Made by a program: the position numbers and the translations under genes. From the NCBI GenBank assembly GCA_964036275.1, contig OZ038434.1, positions 30,396,425 through 30,460,424 on the forward strand: a stretch of 64,000 nucleotides of DNA. The letters are read 5' to 3'. The notes beneath the pieces are model-generated. The model worked only from the letters and a program-made list of their open reading frames with translations, was not told where the DNA came from and did no database searches. The DNA is from Litoditis marina (lineage: Eukaryota; Nematoda; Chromadorea; Rhabditida; Rhabditidae). Below, piece by piece: positions 61,001-64,000 of the stretch (positions are counted from its first letter, which is position 1; each line of letters begins with the position of its first letter).

Positions 61001-62911
61001 GCCGCAGCAGACAGCCAGCATGCAGCCTGCACCATTGTTCGCCGGCTGAATTGAATAACTGGTGAACAATAAACATTTTTTACTCAACCAGACAAAGTAA
61101 AATGCTGGGAAAAATACGAACATAATGACAGTTTTGATTTGTGGAGTGTTTGCCTTCGTGAAAAAATAAAACAGCACCCACCCATACACAATACTGACGA
61201 GTTCTGCATAGATCTGGATTATTGCCTTCAACGGTGAACCCAATCGCGGAGGAGTTGAGAGGAGTGCCATCTAACCATTGGAAGTTACAATCATGGTTGG
61301 GCGTAGATAGACCAATCCATGGTGTACTCATTCCTTGTTTGGACACCATATCTGAAACGATGTTTTCTGTGTTTTCCTGGTCAAGAAATACTCCTCGAAT
61401 TTCTGTATCAATTCATTTTCCTGTCGAGGTATCTACCCAGACCCACTAAGATAAAATCAAGTCCACAACCGTTCGCTTAGGCATCAGTGTTCTTATGTAT
61501 ATTTATCGCCGTTGATTTCGGGGCAACCATCTATATTCTGCACTCGCCGATCAAACTACAAAAAGCGACAAAATAGAGTGATAGAACTTACTTTTCACAA
61601 AAATAGTTTCATCGGCTGTCTCAATTTTTGCCAAATATCCCCCGAAAGATTCACAATGCGACTTCGCGCCATCCCAGTTCGAGGAGTGTATGGAATTCTG
61701 GAAGAATTATTACAAATATTATAAATGCTCTTCTGTTTGGTTTCCAAAATTAGACAGGTTCACTCTCTTCGAATCTTCGTGAAGGCAGGCTGTCGAGCGC
61801 ATTACAGCGCTTTGTAACTTGTTGTGTCTGGCGAAAAATTCAAATCTACACTGGTTTCAGGACAGTTTTACTCGCGCATTACACCGCTTCGTAACTTGTT
61901 GTGTCTGGCGAAAAATTCAAATCTACAGTGGTTTCAGGAGAGTTTCACTCGCGCATTACACCGCTTTGTAACTTGTTGTGTCTGGCGAAAAATTCAAATC
62001 TACAGTGGTTTCAGGAGAGTTTTACTCGCGCATTACACCGCTTTGTAACTTGTTGTGTCTGGCGAAAAATTCAAATCTACAGTGGTTTCAGGAGAGTTTT
62101 ACTCGACATCATCTGAGATAAATTGACGACTGTGCATTTCTTACGCGCAGTTCCTGATTCCTTCGAAAATTATCTGACCTTGAAACAGGATTGTGTACCC
62201 TCGAAGTAGTCCCATCCCTCCTCACATGGAACACCGAAAACAATTGCGACTGCAACAAATTACACTGTGTACGTCAGCAATCAGACCGGCAGAAGGTTAC
62301 ACGTCAGAAACACAGTTTGACATTGTTAAACAGTTCATCCCACTCCAATTTCGACTTTTTCGTTCACAATCTGACCCAATGGCAAATGAAAAACCATTAT
62401 GAAATATTTATACTCTAATGTCTCTATCTCGCTTCATCGTCTTGGAAAAGCGGTTTACGTAATTACACCTATGGGATAGTTGCGTACGGGAGATACTCGA
62501 AATAACACATCGAAGTACAGTTTTTTCAAAACCATCTTGCCATCTACCACAACACAGTAAGAGACTGGACGAATGTAATATATCAAAAATTAAAGAAATC
62601 AAGTCGAGTTGCGTCACAATGAAAATGTTCATGTTTGCGTCCAAATGTTCATGGCTCGATATTATCCAAATTTTGGTAACTTTTGATTGGAAAGTTTTTG
62701 CATGATCTACTGGAACACATTTAGAACCTTTTTCAGTTGCAAGAAGTGGTATCTCATATCAGAATAGAAAAAAAGCAATCATGGTTTTACTGCGAACAAG
62801 AATATGCAATTGTATTTTCTCCTCTGCAATATATAATACGAAACTATGTGAGGATTTTTGATTCGTTTGAATACACTTACCGTTCACCAGTAAGATAAAC
62901 CGGACAAACAT
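40072..62911 (-). CDS. Secreted protein with two C-type lectin domains
   Basis: Fourteen exons fit without a phase conflict (429 residues): 62911-62881, 62249-62179, 61697-61592, 61351-61188, 60888-60777, 60678-60622, 60193-60137, 59913-59789, 43183-43075, 42536-42373, 41870-41759, 41006-40950, 40574-40515 and 40136-40072. The start gives MFVRFILLVN, a signal peptide. Each lectin domain runs over four exons; the third (164 bp) and fourth (112 bp) are equal in length in both, confirming the borders. Domain 1: CEEGWDYFEGTQSCFK, WIGLSTP, WTDI, HRVLCKK; no EPN. Domain 2: CSPDWKLFSHSCYK, WVGLF, WAPGEPNN, MNDHTC, FICEK; it keeps EPN and N-D, so sugar/calcium binding is more likely there. Short cassette exons (C..G......G.CVS) follow each domain. 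Nematode family members are often secreted and immune- or gut-related. Intron 8 (43184-59788) contains nested retroelements. Confidence 0.85.
41624..41737. repeat. 57-bp tandem duplication
   Basis: Two identical 57-bp units start with ctttataaataattatgcct at 41624 and 41681. The duplication lies in the intron just after the lectin exon that ends at 41759. Confidence 0.85.
43241..43472 (+). repeat. 5' LTR of the outer element, first part
   Basis: It matches the first 232 bp of the intact LTR at 58572. It is broken after ...ccccacgcgacc by the inner element. Confidence 0.9.
43473..43569 (+). repeat. Left terminal inverted repeat of the inner element
   Basis: Begins tgtcgttattcttcgaacg, ends gaacacaacacc; exact inverse of 54335-54431 over 97 bp. 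Preceded by the target copy cgacc (43468-43472). Confidence 0.95.
43813..44107 (-). CDS. Possible small antisense gene of the inner element (basic protein)
   Basis: Two minus-strand exons, 44107-43954 and 43877-43813, have good splice sites (donor gtaaga, acceptor cattccag) and join in phase into a 72-residue protein. The first exon is mixed (starts MCIAKINTIEKRWIDNG), the second is Thr/Lys/Arg-rich. It would be transcribed away from the polyprotein gene, towards the left end. No family recognised. The chance that this is a spurious open frame is high. Confidence 0.3.
44368..44412 (+). promoter_or_regulatory. Internal TATA-type promoter of the inner element
   Basis: Tatataag at 44388-44395 lies 85 bp before the polyprotein ATG, with a gggcgggc box about 15 bp upstream. 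Initiation ~30 bp downstream would leave a short 5' leader. The promoter is ~820 bp inside the left inverted repeat, unlike an LTR retroelement where it sits in the LTR. Confidence 0.5.
44480..50701 (+). CDS. BEL/Pao-type Gag-Pol polyprotein
   Basis: An open frame of 2073 codons. In order: Gag region (~170-340, FTGNPIEWESFW, DUF1759-like); three zinc knuckles (~378-442, CLFCGMSNHKSIDC, CFLCLSATHMVNQC, CGHCNNRHNIVIC); aspartic protease (~555, LDSGSQKSF, DUF1758-like); reverse transcriptase (~855-1010, IADVEKAF, VPFGINASPF, catalytic YVDN at ~997 in place of YVDD); RNase H/A17 region (~1160-1300, YSDASEQAY, MFCDSEIALHW, NPADCATRG); integrase zinc finger (~1496-1540) and core with the D-D-E residues in GIDYMG, TDNASNF and GFYERLVG (~1568, ~1633, 1682); a C-terminal DUF5641-like part; and a last hydrophobic segment (~1955-1975) opening an envelope-like region. 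It ends at a TAG with the next open frame in the same register. All catalytic motifs are present, so the protein could be active. Confidence 0.9.
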   Translation: MDPTDPTLRYERTKGTKLLNGLEALLLECQIFENCWEFPQDKTALKQYLTIQETTLNKLQDSLMNKNEKADQFLKEMYHMISTEKTKDLAFGTSIETVFEDYLTTKGAETIFLRVDTMLRLMEKRDRELSIQESILDLDSDSDGDDTTPGLPPDNDALSLLCQKLSLNREIKIPTFTGNPIEWESFWDIFCAMVHEKSYSNIEKLTMLLDACQGEASRALKMIPRKGENYDAAIKHLQSLYADKRRNRALLYTQLEQLPCATYEISSLRETLSDVMAIIAAMTRMGENSDSISIQRAVKCCFPTRMQRELSKMEFRDADTMTMKKLLDNITRMIKEIEHVESDIRGAQDSTKTHVMLSKVNSSKDYTTDRGGSSKSSGCLFCGMSNHKSIDCRKVSDVRDRRNILREKRRCFLCLSATHMVNQCKSGNCGHCNNRHNIVICPTRVVNNNANKTQQKSQTKQSYKSGNSGNQKNRNKGGNQKKQSHENNQGATSGVHVNVVTDGSERSITDVPTEKVVNNHIATVPSRKRSAHTILMTVKVFIANSYGVSVPVYAILDSGSQKSFITRSLVDRLGLSTTAYGDLIIATFGGHSQRKPTRQVKLNLSSRFSYSLPVSLLLNDCLTDPFTIESLNEDDLGYLCKNSIELSDLSYDRHEVQPEILLGIDYFHQIICTGQPTHRLPSGLYATPTQFGYVISGMISSTLRNEAFECEDSTLSQNVIQTLMTKINDPADYSDLWKLEAIGITDNITAKDENKMIIQKFKESVTLEDGKIFVTFPWKENAFQLDDNFRIAFSRLKQQWHNLKSKPDLWEKYCEIIHTQFKSEIIEEVDLEQSRSSLRPTYYIPHQAVLKPTSTTTKVRIVLDASSKGKGALSLNDVIHQGPTILPDLFGMILRARKENVLLIADVEKAFHMIHLQESERDATRFLWLKDESLPPTKDNIKVFRFTRVPFGINASPFLLGMSIQYCLTVDELVTTYSRYERTELDEICSEIRQNLYVDNMLLGAVDTQDGIKKYALSKQLFEQMSMNLREYRSNDNEVNTSIPKKDLSESCDQKLLGIQWNTMTDELFLKINLLKHEKPTKRKILQSTHKTFDPAGYLTPLLVEAKVFLQSLWRKDYHWDEPLRESDIKEWYTICDKVQDTAVTLNRCVYRSEVSALHELCVYSDASEQAYAACVYLRSITNGQITSTLLASRSRLAPIKVTGAHKEASMPRLELLGMFIGSNLADFVLNELGIPITTIRMFCDSEIALHWVHSEKDLCTFVRNKVRSIRKKVYDWQEKGITVKVDYVDTKMNPADCATRGLSKDEITNHIWWKGPAYLTQNEQLWPTNKLNLVMPQDSYDVEIDEKSSVQVNQISTPEKTSTDNLLRYNEHSSLCNLTRTTAIVLRFISKKIYHKLSKATGENLLKHIPGLDSVSLFGGVSAKDLEIAEATLVRNVQRQLSETELKQYKSLNVHPDEHGVLRCYGRLRKSNLPVTTVNPILMNPKHRLSDLIIQQAHLLQGHTGVNGTLCAVRQQYWIPKGRQRVSTVLKNCVICKKQNARPYLYPNIPCLPSARVTSSRPFGAVGIDYMGPFKLKISGVTQEKCWICLITCMSTRAVHLEVVHGLSAIEFLFAFRRFIARRGIPKQVVTDNASNFTLGAQVVHFAARQCHPDVFRYFSKKGISWEFITPLSPWKGGFYERLVGSVKNAMRKLFGKRVPSQDEFLTVVTEIEGMINSRPLMYVSTDLSPTDLLRPVDFLIPKTDLSLFTADDDDENDSDYKFYTINTREHAIEAMNKTSQYLNHFWNIWSNHYLTELRTNHKLRINQKSYCRKVPEVGEIVLVMDDNQKRNEWNLAKIVEIHSSEDGEIRSVSILLSTRNIVKRAINRIVPLEICDSREEDAHNTNTVQNAVVQPGNRPDKTRSDASINGGGRRLQPARQAKIGAHYADCDTAGEGIERTGERTGPRKIGSSTLLYIVNIMMMFMLLIPSVSTGGDPIPLAIHCITGGVFISNSFSTDSLEICGEAHCLQVANPLQNVTVQFPAEIVVNDYMVQIKSITGNRTEIFRQQCPSSPFCEMISCVWCSHLIANP
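50702..52615 (+). CDS. Envelope-like glycoprotein (phlebovirus G2-like) frame
   Basis: The frame is open from 50702, directly after a TAG (50699-50701), and in the same register as the upstream polyprotein; the first ATG is well inside and a GTG lies at 50726. Numbering from the GTG, there is a membrane segment at ~1-22, a second hydrophobic segment at ~66-82, then a cysteine-rich ectodomain with a GGYGCDCFFPSSGC-type motif near residue 207, a hallmark of phlebovirus-type class II fusion proteins. Many N-glycosylation sites follow, then a membrane anchor at ~539-566 and a further hydrophobic stretch. Envelope genes of this type are known in some nematode BEL elements. Expression would need stop-codon read-through or a separate transcript. 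The single TAG may equally be a disabling mutation. Confidence 0.75.
   Translation, partial: CWPRAAIGVSAVLIYVLISSVLVLVCFVRKLIQLRILCTFKPRRKTRKNSDSIPLIDIENNKIESTRTPRSSTFVRVLTLCALFSLLCGVESCQSTFTVPITDIICTDSRNCSPRHSAILKMSTMKSEVCVHLKHNNVLMREVKFKFRKANFHCVKNSRYFTRDTQTLVEYSKRCARMGSCDGDKCGAIQPDSLIPELEKSNGYPGVTYCAESCGGYGCDCFFPSSGCLFYRVYQIPSSDTLYEVFDCSKWSVLFEYDITIQDMYKEPVTYTVLLRPDTERTVKNLTMEVTDYAVDPYPILDSQFLSDSENTVLLDRDYRSAFTCKNESTATNMNCTVHDNCVCTAAETKVNCYCNDNNVQLLFSDVSRILPIVQPTLTIGSIGDKLMATTSQASIELGVHFPTNMSELIQIIDSFTCNVHGSEIVGCYNCLHGSETNITCTTFDTVKKSVIAEVECTSQSFSLRCSPSGLTNLIRFSHDQARVREECVARCQKTMALFQLKGTLHYVHGNAVIPELLRIVHQRSPNGTDFQFPDFQHIFDVFREYAIFSLTMTLILLVSLFITSVAIIGIFGYCTATDDQGRNNVFPSAWVFLIAFPFFFIKIFFRILQCLLRCVARFLSQLFRIFLSQPFRTHNE
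52850..53972 (+). CDS. Spliced second zinc-knuckle (nucleocapsid-like) protein of the inner element
   Basis: Three exons, 52850-53062, 53243-53311 and 53592-53972, join in phase 0 (donors gtcggc, gttagt; acceptors tcttcag, atttcag) to give 220 residues. Residues ~1-60 are proline-rich; ~72-94 are Ser/Arg/Lys-rich; ~97-130 form a coiled coil (LWEKILQLESRFEVIPQLEQ); the end has three cysteine-histidine knuckles (CIGCGANHHFGEC, CPLCMRDAHSDITRC, CYYCKQYGHPSPLC). Knuckle order and spacing echo the Gag part of the polyprotein. It may bind the element's RNA or DNA, or regulate it. The separate, intron-bearing gene is unusual for a retroelement. No protease or polymerase motif is present. Confidence 0.65.
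53975..54334 (+). other. Right non-coding end of the inner element
   Basis: A 96-codon open frame (54026-54316) has a hydrophobic C-terminus but no recognisable family. The rest of the interval is non-coding up to the right inverted repeat. Confidence 0.35.
54335..54431 (-). repeat. Right terminal inverted repeat of the inner element
   Basis: Exact inverse of 43473-43569, ending ...gaagaataacgaca; followed by the second target copy cgacc (54432-54436). Confidence 0.95.
54437..54550 (+). repeat. 5' LTR of the outer element, second part
   Basis: It matches the last 114 bp of the LTR at 58572-58917 (gagaggaacggctcgagatt ... actcgca) and resumes directly after the duplicated cgacc. Confidence 0.9.
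54561..54579 (+). other. Possible primer-binding site of the outer element
   Basis: Tggtagcagctctggtaac starts 10 bp after the 5' LTR. A tgg start is what a site pairing with a tRNA 3' end (CCA) should have; the tRNA is not identified and the 10-bp gap is longer than usual. Confidence 0.4.
54580..55690 (+). other. Leader region of the outer element
   Basis: About 1.1 kb between the primer site and the gag start. It has short open frames without motifs; a long leader of this kind usually carries packaging signals, which cannot be recognised by eye. Confidence 0.4.
55694..57103 (+). CDS. Gag protein of the outer LTR element
   Basis: 469 residues. Residues ~110-270 are a retrotransposon Gag/capsid region (FRNWLRRFEDVV, then TLLAFLDQTARDRAEELM, AFDDPQRKEIARQQLRQIRQ and CQEAFVEGL), followed by a Gln/Asn/Gly-rich basic linker and one CCHC zinc knuckle (CYRCGHVGHYQWHC, ~373-386). 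The type is that of Ty3/gypsy-like elements. The C-terminus is helical (EELAASSRRVKALLERNQQL). The frame is intact, so the protein could still form particles. It ends just before cag/gttagt, a possible splice donor for a downstream envelope transcript. No protease, polymerase or integrase follows. Confidence 0.85.
   Translation: MEALRRSNSDQNIAQQQNTLSRLFVTMQDIAPAKGKHVKQLRDATISSFRNQSAAIEHYGNATRDDAHQLRNEVQTQINDALANIAQRVDNAPQVNVFGPLVSQQSSPISSYTGKTGADFRNWLRRFEDVVAAAQPQIADGDKIKTLLAFLDQTARDRAEELMTANTTYDELVTGLKNAFDDPQRKEIARQQLRQIRQRQGECIEDYSNRVKALARLATTGQTRAITEEKCQEAFVEGLNFDIRFHVKAASPNSFQEAVNRALHFENLLGEVTRAGTITPGNSEVSQALVNLFQNMSHRDSTPNQVQSQPNRRDNSYQNPSNNGQQNAPPAFDGPPNTQHGGRNFGNNRRKGRYQGGNGERTPLGNIRCYRCGHVGHYQWHCPFDNILTNLAPPNQQNQQVTNQRQYNPFQQHQQPSTTMVVEPTSPARTEEVKQLLAHNLAVEEELAASSRRVKALLERNQQLADDAN
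57137..57814 (+). pseudogene. Envelope-like remnant of the outer element
   Basis: A frame from 57137 begins with a signal-peptide-like MPLLLIVALSFLPSTEA and soon becomes hydrophobic; another frame through 57484-57814 has a cysteine-containing ectodomain-like stretch (HVCRI, FFGSREF, TAEEC). Frames do not connect, and most of an envelope gene, as well as all of pol, is missing. The envelope assignment rests on general character and position after gag, and is tentative. Confidence 0.4.
57815..58571 (+). other. 3' untranslated part of the outer element
   Basis: No coding potential. It closes with a purine-rich stretch (gaaggtgggagg) about 7 bp before the 3' LTR, suitable as a polypurine tract. 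Confidence 0.45.
58572..58917 (+). repeat. 3' LTR of the outer element
   Basis: 346 bp, TG...CA. It contains the uninterrupted target (...cacgcgaccgagaggaac) that shows where the inner element inserted in the 5' LTR. Confidence 0.9.
60343..60527 (-). mobile_element. tRNA-containing TATAGT element, copy 8
   Basis: On the minus strand TATAGTCGTCGCCAACGG (60527) runs through A box agcgcagtggttagcg and B box ggttcgattcc to ggcactcactg. It lies in the lectin intron between the cassette exons at 60622 and 60193. Confidence 0.8.
61798..62106. repeat. 77-bp tandem repeat, four copies
   Basis: Units start at 61798, 61875, 61952 and 62029 (cgcattacaccgctttgtaa...). They differ by a few bases. The array is inside the lectin intron between exons 2 and 3. 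Confidence 0.9.
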
Positions 62912-64000
62912 TGCCAGGAGCTATGGTTTATCTGTGAGTGGCTCTGTATTTATACTAGATGAATTTGGTGTGACTGACTTCCTGGTTTCAAAAAACACTG
63001 AGACCGAGTTTCAGTCAGACATGGTGCACAGACCGATCGAAAACTTATCATCTCAATTGTTAATAAACAACAAATTACAATCATAATTAATATCAACCGT
63101 AAAAGGACTGTCCGTATAGAGCAGGTCCTTCTTACCAGTCACTTTCCATATCATTCTTCCCTTCTTTGATCCATTTATTCTAAATGAGGGATGAACTTCT
63201 AGCCCTGTGCTTCGAACATTGGTCAGACAGGTGAAAAGTGGAACAGTGAAAACGCTCATCCATCATTGAGTGTGATAGACAGAAAACACAGAAAAACAAG
63301 TGGAACCGTCTCATGCGGTAGGAAAACGCGAATTGCAATGAAATCCTGCTAACAATTTTTGATCGAACTATAGTCTGTTCCACGCACTTGTAACCCTCTA
63401 CAGTAACCTTCGCGAACTTCTAGATCAACGTTTCGTAGCTTGATTTTTCTGAATGACTTCAATTTTCGCTATTGTGTAATCTATTTATGCTACTACAAAC
63501 TCTGAAAGTTTGAAACCAAAATAATGATTTATTCATTAGAAAAAAGCCTTCTAAATATGTGGCGGATTACTGTAGAAGGACATCGATTGGTGAAACGAAC
63601 TATATGCCTACTTGAAAGTGTAATGGTACATGTTTGATCCATGATTAGAGTTCACAGTCATAGATTATCGTTTCCTCGGAGCCAGAAACTCAACATAGTA
63701 CTCCGAATTACAAGATCATCAGGTTGTTCATGGGATGTCTATGAGTTTTCATATGAGAGATGATATAATACTCTCATGAAGTGAAATGGTTGCCAAGCTG
63801 CGAGCTTTCATGGTAGGCTGAGTATTTGGAACGTACCTATCGTACTACTTGGATCAGCCTGATACAGTGAGGCGTCTCATTGACAAACATTGAAAACTGA
63901 ACGCTTGTCGACTTTAGTATTCAACGGTAAATGACTAAATCGAACTCGATGAAATCTCAAAATTATGCTGTGAAACACAATGAAGATGTAATTGAAAGTT
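62912..64000. other. Upstream of the lectin gene; one doubtful minus-strand exon
   Basis: A frame at 63259-~63109 (-) encodes a stretch ending GSKKGRMIWKVT before a good donor (G/gtaaga), so it may be an exon of a neighbouring gene; no family recognised. The last 600 bp show only short unsupported frames. Confidence 0.3.

Noticed and set aside
60890..61270. 126-codon minus-strand frame as a separate hydrophobic protein
   Set aside because: It runs through the lectin intron between exons 61351-61188 and 60888-60777; the lectin reading has better splice sites and exon lengths equal to the paralogous domain.
61798..62106. CRISPR-like array
   Set aside because: The units are directly tandem without spacers and lie in a eukaryotic intron.

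Overview
The window is nematode DNA, most likely from a Caenorhabditis-type genome. Coding exons are short, introns end in TTTTCAG-like acceptors, and one start codon sits 8 nt after a probable spliced-leader acceptor. The recognisable host genes are families that are large in nematodes: a secreted C-type lectin, a nuclear-receptor ligand-binding fragment, seven-transmembrane chemoreceptor-like genes and RING-finger genes. No single-copy housekeeping gene fixes the species. Most of the host sequence is AT-rich and full of small dispersed repeats.

Layout. 1-7960: tandem and inverted repeats, two small foldback elements, no gene I can defend. 7963-11751 (-): exons of a coiled-coil/RING protein; part of the same RING gene recurs inverted at 13270-13822 (+) with a 1-bp length change. 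12758-19768 (-): remains of chemoreceptor-like genes, including a copy with four independent lesions. 22455-27666 (-): its better-preserved paralogue. 32229-34898 (+): a five-exon gene for a 190-aa coiled-coil plus AMPK-type glycogen-binding domain protein. 39039-39527 (+): the end of a nuclear-receptor ligand-binding domain. 40072-62911 (-): a 14-exon, 429-aa lectin with two C-type lectin domains, all intron phases consistent.

The lectin gene's eighth intron is 16.6 kb because it holds a nest of two retroelements. The outer one (43241-58917) is a gag-bearing LTR element with 346-bp LTRs, no pol and only scraps of an envelope-like gene. Inside its 5' LTR sits a second element (43473-54431, 10,959 bp) with perfect 97-bp terminal INVERTED repeats, TG...CA ends and a 5-bp target duplication (cgacc). 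This inner element carries an intact BEL/Pao-type Gag-protease-RT-RNase H-integrase polyprotein, a phlebovirus-G2-like envelope open frame separated from it by one in-frame TAG, and a spliced second zinc-knuckle gene, all behind its own internal TATA box. I see no LTRs in it. A BEL-type retroelement packaged like an integrase-mobilised TIR transposon is the outstanding observation of the window.

Repeats: eight copies of a ~200-bp element that ends in TATAGT/ACTATA and contains a tRNA-like A box/B box, two further tRNA-like repeat families, a TCACGTGA foldback family, a GATCCCGGCACC foldback family, a CTCATGAG-rich family, microsatellites and about ten poly(G/C) tracts. Exon coordinates for host genes come from reading splice sites and phases by eye.
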